Positions 35,413 through 44,335 of a stretch of DNA of 64,000 bases are shown here, in pieces. The translations under genes were made by a program, and so were the position numbers. Origin of the DNA: an uncultured Rikenellaceae bacterium (GTDB taxonomy: Bacteria > Bacteroidota > Bacteroidia > Bacteroidales > Rikenellaceae). The notes beneath the pieces were generated by a model. That model worked only from the letters and a program-made list of their open reading frames with translations, had not been told where the DNA came from and did no database searches. Every line of letters begins with the position of its first letter. Position 1 is the first letter of the stretch. The DNA lies in contig CALVFY010000007.1 in the NCBI GenBank assembly GCA_944326945.1, positions 1 to 64,000 of the forward strand, written 5' to 3'.

Positions 35413-37005
35413 CTAAATATCGCCGATTCCGTCCGTTTCGGGTGTTTCATTCCAGTTCCGGAGCACCTCGAGAGCCTTCTCCAATTCCGGATCATTTTCC
35501 GAATTGATAACCCGAAAATATTCGGTCATACCCCATAGTTTTTGGGCAATCAATGCCTTTATTTGAAGTTTGATTGCCGGTTCGGAAGTTTGAAGGCCTT
35601 TCGAATCGGAAGCCACATCCCTCTTCTCTCCCAAAGCCACCAATTGTTCCATCATCTGAGGAGAGACCTCAAACGAATTCTGAAATTTTTCAAAAGTAGG
35701 GTAGGTGCGTTGTAATTCACTTCTGTGTCGATCCAAATACTGAATCACGAACTCCGAAATCACACCACGTCGTACTAATTTCGACCAATACTGAGAATAA
35801 TAGGTTGTATCCATCGGCACATAAATGTCAGGATAAATACCTCCGCCACCATACACGGTACGTCCGCTTCGCAACGTTGTATAACGCAAGGAATCAACAG
35901 CTTTAAGAGAATCCTTCCCATTTTCGAATCGTTTCAGAAAATCCTTATAATAAGCCTCCTGATTCCCTTTTTCGAAAGGTCGCTGAATAACACGCCCCGT
36001 AGGCGTATGATAACGAGCGACAGTAATTCGGACCGCAGAACCATCGACTAAAGGGAATTGCCTCTGTACGAGTCCCTTACCAAAACTACGGCGACCGATA
36101 ATCAGACCCCGATCCCAATCTTGAAGGGCCCCTGCGACAATTTCGCTGGCCGAAGCCGAAGACTCATCAATCAACACAATCACCTTCCCCTTTCGATAGA
36201 CACCATTGGAGGGAGCCAAAAAACGTTCGGGTGGCACAAGACGTCCTTCCGTAGAGACAATCGTAGCACCTTCCGGCAGAAAAAAGTTTCCGAGTTTCAC
36301 GGCTTGATCCAGAAATCCGCCGCCATTCCCTCGCAAATCGAGAATCAAAGCATCGATTTTATCCATTTTCCCATAAGCATCCTCCACCTCTTTCATCGTA
36401 GTGGCGGCAAAACGATTCACCTTGATATATCCCGTTTTATCATCAATTTTATAGGCCGCATCCACCGTATTAAGCGGAATATCATCTCGTACAATACGGA
36501 AATGGAGAGGTTCCGGCTCACCCTTACGAAGCACCTCTATTTCGACAACCGATCCCTTAGGTCCTCGAAGCACTTTGGGTACACGAGCCTGCTTGATTCC
36601 GATCACCGACTCTCCGTCTACCGCAACAATTCGATCATTGGGAAGCACCCCAACTTTTTCGGACGGACCACCTGCTATGGTATTGACAACCAGCAACGTG
36701 TCATTTAATACATTAAACTCTACTCCAATTCCGCTGAAACTGCCTTGAAACGACTCTTCTACCGGCACCATATCCTCGGCTGAAATATAGGCCGAGTGGG
36801 GATCTAACTCCGACAGTACTTTTTGAATAGCCTCTTCGATCAATTTTTTATTATTGATCGTATCCACATAAGCTGCATTCAGATATCGATAGAATTGATT
36901 GAATTTCTGAAGTTGCAACGCAGGATCCGCCCCGGCACTGCGTGGCGCCCGCTGACTCAATCCCACAAAAGGCAATAAACAGAGAATAAGAATAATACGC
37001 TTCAT
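35413..37005 (-). CDS. S41 family C-terminal processing peptidase
   Basis: 530 residues. Signal peptide [18 protein letters not shown], a PDZ domain (about residues 80-160, FSGIGVEF ... IAGGPSEKVGVLPNDRI), then the tail-specific protease core: LRGNGGGFLDQAV, VLIDESSASASEIVAGAL (nucleophile Ser) and GRRSFGKGLVQ (catalytic Lys). It trims or degrades periplasmic proteins. Its ATG overlaps the hisS stop (TAATG at 37005), so hisS and this gene are coupled. Confidence 0.92.
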   Translation of the reverse strand: MKRIILILCLLPFVGLSQRAPRSAGADPALQLQKFNQFYRYLNAAYVDTINNKKLIEEAIQKVLSELDPHSAYISAEDMVPVEESFQGSFSGIGVEFNVLNDTLLVVNTIAGGPSEKVGVLPNDRIVAVDGESVIGIKQARVPKVLRGPKGSVVEIEVLRKGEPEPLHFRIVRDDIPLNTVDAAYKIDDKTGYIKVNRFAATTMKEVEDAYGKMDKIDALILDLRGNGGGFLDQAVKLGNFFLPEGATIVSTEGRLVPPERFLAPSNGVYRKGKVIVLIDESSASASEIVAGALQDWDRGLIIGRRSFGKGLVQRQFPLVDGSAVRITVARYHTPTGRVIQRPFEKGNQEAYYKDFLKRFENGKDSLKAVDSLRYTTLRSGRTVYGGGGIYPDIYVPMDTTYYSQYWSKLVRRGVISEFVIQYLDRHRSELQRTYPTFEKFQNSFEVSPQMMEQLVALGEKRDVASDSKGLQTSEPAIKLQIKALIAQKLWGMTEYFRVINSENDPELEKALEVLRNWNETPETDGIGDI

Positions 37006-38363
37006 TATGCAATGTATTTAATAAGGTCGACGAAAGCAACCTGTTTCTGTTCTCCGCTACTCATATTCTTCAATGTCAATTGTTGTGCAGCGAGTTCTTC
37101 GCTTCCGACAATAGCCACAAAAGGAATGCCTCTGCGGTTGGCGTACTCCATTTGCTTCTTCATTTTGGCATTTTCAGGATAGATTTCTGCCGCAATTCCG
37201 GCTTTTCGTACTTCAGCCATCAAACGAAGTGAAGCCACCTCCTCGTCTCCTCCGAAATTGAGAAAGATGATCCGTGTAGAGAGATTTGCCTCTTCCGGAA
37301 AAAGATCCAATCCGCTCAATACATCATAAATGCGATCGGCCCCGAAAGAGATACCGACCCCGGAGGTATTGGGCATACCGAAAATTCCGGTCAAATCATC
37401 ATAACGTCCTCCTCCACATATACTTCCGATAGCAAAATCTTTTGCCTTCACCTCAAAAATAGCTCCGGTATAATAATTCAATCCTCGTGCCAACGACAGA
37501 TCCAATTCTACATCCAACTTAACATCAAGAGATTGTGCATAACCAAATATGGTACGCATCTCCTCGATGCCTTTCAGTCCCGTCTCCGACCCGCCAATAA
37601 TCGACTCCAACAGATTTAATTTCTCTTCATTCGTACCCGATAATTGAAGTATCGGTTCAAGTATAGCCACTGCCTCTTCAGAAATGCCTTTTGAACGTAA
37701 TTCAGCATTGACATTCTCCAGTCCGATCTTATCCAGTTTGTCGACAGCAATCGTAATATCCATCATTTTATCGGCATATCCGATGCTTTCCGCTATACCA
37801 TACAGGATCTTACGATTATTCATCTTCAGTGTCACTCGAATTCCGAGGCGGTTGAAAACCTCCTCTACGATTTGTATCAATTCCACCTCATTGATCAAAC
37901 TGCGACTTCCGATGATATCCACGTCGCATTGATAAAATTCCCGATAACGTCCCTTCTGCGGACGGTCGGCTCGCCACACAGGTTGTACTTGATAGCGCCG
38001 GAACGGAAATTGTATCTCGCTCTGGTGTTGTACCACATAACGTGCAAAAGGTACTGTCAAATCGTAACGAAGTCCCTTTTCGCAGATACGAGTCGCCAAT
38101 GCATTAGGATTAGACAACAACTCCGATGTAATCTTATCCGTGAAATCCCCCGAGTTAAGTATCTTAAAAAGAAGTTTATCACCTTCGTCTCCGTACTTAC
38201 CCAACAAGGTAGTGAGGTTCTCCATCGCAGGGGTCTCCAATGGAAGAAATCCGAAGTTACGGAACACGCTTTTAATGGTGTCAAACATATAGGTACGCCG
38301 AATCATTTCGGCAGGTGAAAAATCACGGGTTCCTTTTGGAATAGATGGTTTCTGAACAGACAT
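37005..38363 (-). CDS. hisS: histidyl-tRNA synthetase
   Basis: 452 residues. Class II synthetase: [14 protein letters not shown] at the N-terminus (motif 1 region), [24 protein letters not shown] motif 2 (about residues 123-142), histidine-specific loops [14 protein letters not shown] and GGGRYDDL (motif 3 region near 320-327) and an anticodon-binding domain after about residue 340. The start sits 60 nt from the ettA stop. Coupled to the S41 protease gene by TAATG. Confidence 0.95.
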   Translation of the reverse strand: MSVQKPSIPKGTRDFSPAEMIRRTYMFDTIKSVFRNFGFLPLETPAMENLTTLLGKYGDEGDKLLFKILNSGDFTDKITSELLSNPNALATRICEKGLRYDLTVPFARYVVQHQSEIQFPFRRYQVQPVWRADRPQKGRYREFYQCDVDIIGSRSLINEVELIQIVEEVFNRLGIRVTLKMNNRKILYGIAESIGYADKMMDITIAVDKLDKIGLENVNAELRSKGISEEAVAILEPILQLSGTNEEKLNLLESIIGGSETGLKGIEEMRTIFGYAQSLDVKLDVELDLSLARGLNYYTGAIFEVKAKDFAIGSICGGGRYDDLTGIFGMPNTSGVGISFGADRIYDVLSGLDLFPEEANLSTRIIFLNFGGDEEVASLRLMAEVRKAGIAAEIYPENAKMKKQMEYANRRGIPFVAIVGSEELAAQQLTLKNMSSGEQKQVAFVDLIKYIA

Positions 38364-38422
38364 CTTTTTAGATTTATAAGTTATAGCTCGGTTTGAAATA
38401 CATTATTGTTTCAAACTCACAT

Positions 38423-40093
38423 TCAAGCCATTAGTTTTTTATATTTCACACGATGAGGTGTGGTGTCGCCCATTTGTCTCTTTCGCTCCTCGTACTCACT
38501 ATAGCTACCTTCAAAAAAGACAACTTGCGAATCACCCTCAAATGAGAGAATATGTGTAGCGATACGATCCAAGAACCAACGGTCGTGGGAGATCACCACG
38601 GCACAACCTGCAAAATTTTCCAGCCCTTCTTCAAGAGCACGCAACGTATTGACATCAATATCATTAGTGGGCTCGTCCAGCAGCAACACGTTACCTTGTT
38701 CTTTCAGAGCTAATGCCAAATGAAGCCGATTACGCTCACCTCCCGAAAGCATACCGCATTTCTTTTCCTGATCGGCTCCCGAGAAATTGAACCGAGCGAC
38801 ATAGGCACGTGCATTAACGCTTCGATTTCCAAGCATAATAATATCGCTATTTTCCGAAATCACTTCGTAAACGGTTTTTTCCGGATCGATCGACTTATGT
38901 TGTTGATCGACATAAGCCAATTTAACGGTCTCACCCACTTTAAATTCTCCCGACGTGGGTTTTTCGAGTCCCATAATCATACGGAAAAGTGTTGTCTTTC
39001 CCGTTCCATTAGGGCCGATTACCCCCACGATACCTGCGGGGGGGAGGGTGAAGTTGAGATTCTCATACAACAGACGGTCGCCAAATGCCTTGCTCACGTT
39101 CTTTGCTTCGATTACCACATCGCCCAAACGCGGTCCGTTGGGGATATAGATTTCCAGCTTTTCCTCCTTCTGTTTGGCATCTTCGTTCAACATCCGATCA
39201 TAAGAGGCCAGACGAGCTTTACTTTTAGCCTGACGTCCTTTAGGATTCATACGAACCCATTCCAATTCACGCTCAAGGGTCTTGCGGCGTTTGCTCTCCT
39301 GTTTTTCCTCGAGAGCCAGGCGATTGGATTTCTGTTCCAGCCAACTGGAGTAGTTTCCTTTCCAGGGAATACCCTCACCTCGGTCGAGCTCAAGAATCCA
39401 TCCGGCCACATGATCCAGAAAATAACGGTCGTGAGTAACGGCAATCACCGTACCCTTATATTGTTGGAGATGCTGTTCCAGCCAGTCCACACTCTCCGCA
39501 TCGAGGTGGTTGGTGGGCTCGTCGAGGAGCAGCACATCAGGCTGTTGCAACAACAAACGACACAAAGCCACCCGACGGCGTTCGCCTCCCGAAAGATGTT
39601 TGACCGGAGTATCGGGTTCCGGACAACGCAAAGCATCCATAGCCCGTTCGAGCACACTGTCGAGTTCCCATCCGTTTTTCTGTTCGATCAACTCGGTCAA
39701 CTCACCCTGGCGTTCGATCAGTTTATTCATCTGATCGTCGTCCATTGGCTCCATGAATTTGGCATTCACCTCCTCATACTCCTTGAGCAGGGCCACCACC
39801 TCTGCACATCCTTCCTGAACGACCTCTTTTACAGTCTTGTCATCATCCAATTTGGGTTCCTGTTCCAGGTAGCCCACCGAATAACCCGGAGAGAAGACCA
39901 CTTCGCCCTGGTAATTTTTGTCGATCCCGGCGATAATCTTCATCAAGGTTGATTTTCCGGAACCATTCAGACCGATAATGCCAATCTTGGCTCCATAAAA
40001 AAAGGAGAGGTAGATGTTGTTGAGTACCTTTTTCTGGTTGGTGAAAGTCTTGCTGACACCCACCATCGAGAATATGATCTTTTCGTCTGCCAT
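38423..40093 (-). CDS. ettA: energy-dependent translational throttle protein EttA (ABC-F ATPase)
   Basis: 556 residues with two ABC cassettes: Walker A GLNGSGKST (about residues 39-47) and GPNGTGKTT (about 357-365), signatures LSGGERRRV and LSGGERNRL, and Walker B LLLDEPTNHLD / LLLDEPTNDID. The EttA arm lies between about residues 95-145 and the linker (EWVRMNPKGRQAKSKARLAS) after about 280. No membrane segments. It binds the ribosomal E site and gates the first peptide bond depending on ATP/ADP. Confidence 0.94.
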   Translation of the reverse strand: MADEKIIFSMVGVSKTFTNQKKVLNNIYLSFFYGAKIGIIGLNGSGKSTLMKIIAGIDKNYQGEVVFSPGYSVGYLEQEPKLDDDKTVKEVVQEGCAEVVALLKEYEEVNAKFMEPMDDDQMNKLIERQGELTELIEQKNGWELDSVLERAMDALRCPEPDTPVKHLSGGERRRVALCRLLLQQPDVLLLDEPTNHLDAESVDWLEQHLQQYKGTVIAVTHDRYFLDHVAGWILELDRGEGIPWKGNYSSWLEQKSNRLALEEKQESKRRKTLERELEWVRMNPKGRQAKSKARLASYDRMLNEDAKQKEEKLEIYIPNGPRLGDVVIEAKNVSKAFGDRLLYENLNFTLPPAGIVGVIGPNGTGKTTLFRMIMGLEKPTSGEFKVGETVKLAYVDQQHKSIDPEKTVYEVISENSDIIMLGNRSVNARAYVARFNFSGADQEKKCGMLSGGERNRLHLALALKEQGNVLLLDEPTNDIDVNTLRALEEGLENFAGCAVVISHDRWFLDRIATHILSFEGDSQVVFFEGSYSEYEERKRQMGDTTPHRVKYKKLMA

Positions 40094-40123
40094 ATTGCTG
40101 TTTTGGGTTAAATTCTTGCAAAT

Positions 40124-40528
40124 TTACTCTTTTTTTCCTTTTTCCATACCTTCGAGATGAATCTCTAAGGCTCTCACCGAAATCTGTATCTCCCGAATGG
40201 AAACACCCAGCGAAACAATCAACGAAATCAGTGCCGCAGCAAAGATATATACCGCAGTCACGTGCCAACCCACGTAAATAAAAAAGGTGCATACAACACA
40301 AAGAAACAGACTGAAAATACCTAAAATCTGCATGCTTCGCGTAAGATAGAGTCTTTTTTTCAGATTTTTAATCTGATCGAATGCCTCGGGAGTAGGGGCC
40401 TTACGATATTCTGCCGCGATATTCCGAATCACTTGGGCATAGGAAAGAAAGCGGTTGGTATAGGCCAACATGATCAACGAGATAGCAGAAAAGAGAATCG
40501 AAGGAGTTGCCAATGAGAGTTCTTCCAT
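40124..40528 (-). CDS. DUF2721 membrane protein
   Basis: 134 residues with three hydrophobic segments (about 8-26, 64-84, 90-110). IKNLKKRLYLTRSMQILGIF in the middle matches the DUF2721 core, a small inner-membrane family of unknown function. Start at 40528, just after the -7 element at 40550-40557; the longer frame to 40648 runs through that promoter and the divergent rubrerythrin promoter region. Confidence 0.82.
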   Translation of the reverse strand: MEELSLATPSILFSAISLIMLAYTNRFLSYAQVIRNIAAEYRKAPTPEAFDQIKNLKKRLYLTRSMQILGIFSLFLCVVCTFFIYVGWHVTAVYIFAAALISLIVSLGVSIREIQISVRALEIHLEGMEKGKKE

Positions 40529-40549
40529 AATCGTTTTTGTATTTGCCGG

Positions 40550-40557
40550 CAAAGATA
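40550..40557 (-). promoter_or_regulatory. -7 promoter element of the DUF2721 gene
   Basis: Minus-strand TATCTTTG, 21 nt before the ATG at 40528. Confidence 0.6.
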
Positions 40558-40623
40558 AGGATAACTTATAAGACCATAAAAATAAATGATTATGAATGGA
40601 GATGGAATATTCGGCTTTATTTT

Positions 40624-40631
40624 TATCTTTG
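40624..40631 (+). promoter_or_regulatory. -7 promoter element of rubrerythrin
   Basis: TATCTTTG, 41 nt before the ATG at 40673. Confidence 0.6.
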
Positions 40632-40672
40632 TTGACACAGACAACCAACCGTTAAACTTAAATGACAGCAAA

Positions 40673-41251
40673 ATGGGAAAAAGCATTAAAGGAACCAAAA
40701 CAGAACAGAATCTGCTGAAATCGTTTGCAGGCGAATCACAGGCTCGCAGCCGTTATACCTTCTTTGCCAGCGTGGCCAAAAAAGAGGGTTTTGAACAAAT
40801 TGCCGGAGTTTTCATGGAGACTGCCGAACAGGAAAAAGAGCATGCCAAGAAATTTTTCAAATATCTCGAGGGAGGCATGGTCGAGATTACGGCTGCCTAT
40901 CCGGCCGGTGTGATCGGAACCACCGCCGAGAATCTGAAAGCTGCTGCTGAAGGAGAAAACGAGGAATGGGTAGAGCTCTATCCGGAATTCGCAAAAGTCG
41001 CAGACGAGGAAGGATTCCCTCTGATTGCAGCCACTTTCCGCAATGTAGCCAAGGTGGAGGCTGAACATGAAGCCCGTTATCGGAAACTGCTTGCTCGGGT
41101 AGAGGAGGACAAGGTATTCGAACGCGACGAGGAGATCGAGTGGCAATGCCGCAACTGCGGATATGTCCACAAAGGCAAATCGGCGCCTCAGTCTTGTCCG
41201 GCATGTGCTCATCCTCAAGCATTTTTCGAACCCAAGAAAGAAAATTATTAA
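40673..41251 (+). CDS. rbr: rubrerythrin
   Basis: 192 residues. Di-iron domain with the paired EXXH-type motifs ([48 protein letters not shown]), then a C-terminal rubredoxin-like domain with two Cys pairs, [10 protein letters not shown] and CPACAHP. Reduces hydrogen peroxide in the cytoplasm of anaerobes. Start at 40673 gives the canonical [20 protein letters not shown] opening. Ends at a very strong terminator shared with the convergent TrpB2 gene. Confidence 0.94.
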   Translation: MGKSIKGTKTEQNLLKSFAGESQARSRYTFFASVAKKEGFEQIAGVFMETAEQEKEHAKKFFKYLEGGMVEITAAYPAGVIGTTAENLKAAAEGENEEWVELYPEFAKVADEEGFPLIAATFRNVAKVEAEHEARYRKLLARVEEDKVFERDEEIEWQCRNCGYVHKGKSAPQSCPACAHPQAFFEPKKENY

Positions 41252-41264
41252 TCAGTATTATATC

Positions 41265-41301
41265 AAAAAAAATCCCGTCTCAAACGAGACGGGATTTTTT
41301 T
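41265..41301. terminator. bidirectional terminator between rubrerythrin and trpB2
   Basis: A 16- to 17-bp perfect stem around GATCCCGTCTC-type core (41265-41281 with 41286-41301), loop AAAC, A-run and T-run at the ends. Serves both convergent genes. Confidence 0.93.
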
Positions 41302-41317
41302 AGCAACTGTGATCGAA

Positions 41318-42685
41318 CTATTTGATAATGGCATCCAATTCATCGAGACTCTTGCGAATCACAGAATCGGGCAAATCATAATTTTGAAGCTTCCCGGCAA
41401 AATATTGTTCGTATGCGAACAGATCGATCATGCCATGGCCCGAGAGATTGAACAGAATGGTTTTGCTTTTTCCCTCTTCTTTGGCCTTAAGGGCTTCGCG
41501 GATCGCCACAGCAATCGCATGTGTCGACTCGGGGGCAGGGATAATGCCTTCCGTTTTGGCAAAAGTCAAACCGGCAGCGAAAGTCTCCAGCTGGGGCACC
41601 GACTGAGCTTCGATCAATCCATCTTTAAGAAGCTGGCTGACGATGGCTCCCGCACCATGATAACGAAGTCCTCCGGCATGGATATCGGCCGGCTGGAAGT
41701 TGTGTCCCAATGTATACATCGGAATCATAGGGGTGAATCCGGCCGTATCTCCAAAGTCGTAGTGAAATACTCCCCGAGTGAGTTTCGGACAGGAAGATGG
41801 CTCTACGGCAATCACACGAATATCTCTCCCGTTGGTCATTTTCTCCTTGAGGAACGGGAATCCGATACCAGCAAAGTTGGAACCGCCTCCAAAACATCCG
41901 ATCACAATGTCGGGCATATCTCCTGCCATCTCCATCTGCCGCACAGCTTCCTCTCCGATAATGGTTTGGTGCAGGAGTACGTGATTCATAACGCTGCCGA
42001 GACAATATTTAGTGGTTTCCGGATCTTTTACGGCCATTTCTACAGCCTCCGAAATAGCCAGCCCCAGACTTCCCGAGCAATCCGGATCTCTAGCCAACAC
42101 ATCCCGCCCGGCCTGGGTCTGCATACTGGGCGAAGGAATCACATCAGCCCCCCATACATTCATCATCAACTTCCGATAGGGTTTCTGGTTATAACTTACC
42201 TTAACCATAAAGACCTTCAGATCAAGATCGAAATATTGTGAAGCGAATGCAATAGCCGTACCCCATTGACCACCACCGGTTTCGGTAGTCAGATGTTTGA
42301 TGCCCTGCTTGTGATTGTAGTAAGCCTGAGGAATAGCCGTATTGGGTTTATGAGAACCGGCAGGGGAGGTGCTTTCATTTTTAAAATAGATCTTAGCCGG
42401 AGTATCGAGGGCTTTTTCCAAAGCATAGGCACGAGCCAAAGGAGTCGAACGCCAAATCTTGTAAACATCCTGTACCTGTTCCGGAATATCAATGTAACGT
42501 TCCGTGGATAACTCCTGGTCTATCAACTCTTCGGCGAAAATCACCCCCAGCTCTTCCTTGGTGACTGGTTTTTTGGTTTTGGGATTGAGCTGTGGAAGAG
42601 GACGATTTTTCATATCCGCCACAATGTTATACCATTGTGTAGGCATCTGCTTGTCGGTTAGTAAGATTTTTTTCGTTTTGGACAT
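41318..42685 (-). CDS. trpB2: TrpB2-type tryptophan synthase beta-like enzyme
   Basis: 455 residues, longer than TrpB1 (about 395) and typical of the TrpB2 group. PLP Lys113 is in GSHKPN; TETGGGQWGTA (about 146-156) and CFGGGSNFAGIG (about 242-253) are substrate- and phosphate-binding loops; the end LFNLSGHGMID is conserved. TrpB2 enzymes condense indole with serine (or phosphoserine) to tryptophan without TrpA. No other trp gene is adjacent, but the gene is preceded by a Trp-rich leader peptide and an attenuator (42715-42843), which supports its use in Trp supply. Confidence 0.93.
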   Translation of the reverse strand: MSKTKKILLTDKQMPTQWYNIVADMKNRPLPQLNPKTKKPVTKEELGVIFAEELIDQELSTERYIDIPEQVQDVYKIWRSTPLARAYALEKALDTPAKIYFKNESTSPAGSHKPNTAIPQAYYNHKQGIKHLTTETGGGQWGTAIAFASQYFDLDLKVFMVKVSYNQKPYRKLMMNVWGADVIPSPSMQTQAGRDVLARDPDCSGSLGLAISEAVEMAVKDPETTKYCLGSVMNHVLLHQTIIGEEAVRQMEMAGDMPDIVIGCFGGGSNFAGIGFPFLKEKMTNGRDIRVIAVEPSSCPKLTRGVFHYDFGDTAGFTPMIPMYTLGHNFQPADIHAGGLRYHGAGAIVSQLLKDGLIEAQSVPQLETFAAGLTFAKTEGIIPAPESTHAIAVAIREALKAKEEGKSKTILFNLSGHGMIDLFAYEQYFAGKLQNYDLPDSVIRKSLDELDAIIK

Positions 42686-42714
42686 ACCCTTTATAGTTTA
42701 ATTTGTGTATAATC

Positions 42715-42750
42715 AAAAAAAGCCCGCTGTTTGAAGTAAACAACGGGCTT
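42715..42750 (-). terminator. attenuator terminator upstream of trpB2
   Basis: On the minus strand AAGCCCGTTGTTT (42738-42750) pairs with AAACAGCGGGCTT (42720-42732) over 13 bp with one G-U, loop ACTTC, followed by seven T (two of them in the stem). It lies between the leader peptide and the trpB2 start, with no gene ending there, so it can only act by stopping leader transcripts. The loop plus the 5' arm (42733-42745) is complementary to the end of the leader-peptide coding region, giving an alternative antiterminator. Confidence 0.92.
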
Positions 42751-42783
42751 ATACCTAATATCATATATTCAATAGCGGAGCCA

Positions 42784-42843
42784 TCATTGCTTACTTCTAA
42801 ACAACGGGCGCCACCACCAACTATGATTCATCGTTCCGATCAT
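42784..42843 (-). CDS. trpL: Trp leader peptide (attenuation sensor)
   Basis: A 19-codon frame, MIGTMNHSWWWRPLFRSKQ, with three consecutive TGG codons (42811-42819), starting about 16 nt after the predicted transcript start. An internal Met (42831) gives a 15-residue alternative. Its final codons and stop overlap a 13-nt segment, GAAGTAAGCAATG (42785-42797), that can pair with the upstream half of the attenuator stem. Ribosome stalling at Trp codons would expose this segment. Three adjacent Trp codons in so short a frame are very unlikely by chance. Confidence 0.9.
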   Translation of the reverse strand: MIGTMNHSWWWRPLFRSKQ

Positions 42844-42865
42844 CTTTTTTGAATTTCAGATGCTA

Positions 42866-42897
42866 CAAACATAATTGAATAATTTTAAAAATCCAAA
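42866..42897 (-). promoter_or_regulatory. promoter of the trp leader-trpB2 transcript
   Basis: Minus strand: -33 TTTG (42894-42897), a 20-nt spacer and -7 TATGTTTG (42866-42873), a full match to the Bacteroidetes consensus. The predicted transcript starts near 42859, directly ahead of the leader-peptide ATG. Confidence 0.85.
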
Positions 42898-42912
42898 TAT
42901 ATCGGAAATCAA

Positions 42913-44196
42913 TTAAAAATTATATTGAATCATGGCCTGTAGGCGATGAGCGTGATTCGCCTCATCATTCATGTTCTGACGCCTGCCATACAGATACTCC
43001 ATGGCGACTTGACAATGCGGTGCAATGTGATAGAAAAGATTTCCGAAAACATATTGTGCCGTGCGATACATGCCTGCCGGACCGAAATCGTTCCGCTTAT
43101 AAAGCCTCACCTGAGAATAGCCGCCCGAACAAAACAGGTTTTCAGTCAGATTGACCTGCATTGCTCCGAACCATCCAAACATCGGAAGAGTTTGCAGATC
43201 ATTCGTATTTTCCGGATCGGGCACTATGTCCAAACCCTCATCCGAAATGTCCTGAATATAGGGAGATATTCCCTCTCCGTAGAGAGCCTGACCGAAAAGG
43301 ACCCAAGGACGGGTAAGCCGGAATGTTGTACTCAATTGAGTTCCCCAACCAAAAGCCGATTTATTTTCCTGCAATGTTTCGTTGCGGTAATACATATCCC
43401 GGAATATGGCCGATGCCCGGATGTGACTGAATCGGTCTTTTCCCCAACTGTATTGCACATAAACGGGTATGTCTGGCATCCGCTGAGGAAGTGCCGTCAT
43501 CCCGTTCGAATAGGTGCCGCTTACTGACGGCATCTCCAACGCAATGCCCATCGCCCAGCGATCACCGAAAGCATGGGAGTAACGGATCTGGGTATTGAAG
43601 GTATACGTATAGGCATTGGGTCCGGCGAAGTCGACCGTAGTGGGGCAGGCATCCAGATCGCAAAATGTGGTAGCGTCACGACCGAAAAGCCAACCCTTGA
43701 ATGAGATATAGGCCGAACGGAGTCGCAGGCCATAATCTCTTCCCCGAAAATCGGCGTCGATATATGTAATGATGCGCCCCCATTTTCCCGTATTGGCAAT
43801 AGATTTGATGAAAATGCGAGAAGTGCTTGCGTCCATTCTCAGTTGCTGAGAGGTCAGAGCACTCCCCGGAACAGGAATATCGTAGGTAACGAAATCTTTG
43901 TTCTGAACGACTCCGCCCAAATCATAAGCCGTACGAAAATTTACGAAACCGCCTATGCCCAATAAAAAGCGATTACTCTGATCCGAAATAATAAACTGAG
44001 GTAAATGAGCCTGTTGAAATCCCTCGAGACGGGTTTCGAAATAGTGTCGGACCGCATTACTTATTATAATACTATCTGCCCTACTGCCGGTTATGATCAC
44101 ATTGGGTTTGTATTCATAAATATTGATCGTACGTTTCTGGGCAAACGACGATACAACAGCGAACAGTCCGAGAACCAAAAGTTTAAATATTTTCAT
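42913..44196 (-). CDS. outer-membrane porin, DcaP/OprO-P-like
   Basis: 427 residues. Signal peptide MKIFKLLVLGLFAVVSSFAQ, then a short coiled region and an antiparallel beta-barrel with alternating aromatic girdle residues and a terminal aromatic (QAMIQYNF) as expected for BamA recognition. FLLGIGGFVNFRTAYDLGG near residues 72-90 matches DcaP-like porins. A trimeric outer-membrane channel for small anionic solutes is the family role; the substrate here is unknown. Stands alone upstream of the trp leader. Confidence 0.83.
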   Translation of the reverse strand: MKIFKLLVLGLFAVVSSFAQKRTINIYEYKPNVIITGSRADSIIISNAVRHYFETRLEGFQQAHLPQFIISDQSNRFLLGIGGFVNFRTAYDLGGVVQNKDFVTYDIPVPGSALTSQQLRMDASTSRIFIKSIANTGKWGRIITYIDADFRGRDYGLRLRSAYISFKGWLFGRDATTFCDLDACPTTVDFAGPNAYTYTFNTQIRYSHAFGDRWAMGIALEMPSVSGTYSNGMTALPQRMPDIPVYVQYSWGKDRFSHIRASAIFRDMYYRNETLQENKSAFGWGTQLSTTFRLTRPWVLFGQALYGEGISPYIQDISDEGLDIVPDPENTNDLQTLPMFGWFGAMQVNLTENLFCSGGYSQVRLYKRNDFGPAGMYRTAQYVFGNLFYHIAPHCQVAMEYLYGRRQNMNDEANHAHRLQAMIQYNF

Positions 44197-44335
44197 ATAT
44201 CATTGATTTAATTGATGCCTGAGTGTCAAAAAAATATCGTATTTCCCAACTGAAACAACATATATGCCAAAGCATTTCGAAATTTTATGACTATCTTCGT
44301 ACCGGAATTCGTGTTCCGATCACAAAACTGACATT

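Noticed and set aside
38720..39952. A 410-codon open frame antisense to ettA
   Set aside because: Covers the conserved ABC-F motifs of ettA on the other strand and has no recognisable features.
41318..42685. Reading the TrpB gene as part of a classical trp operon
   Set aside because: No trpA, trpC, trpD, trpE or trpF lies nearby and the sequence has the TrpB2 length and motifs.
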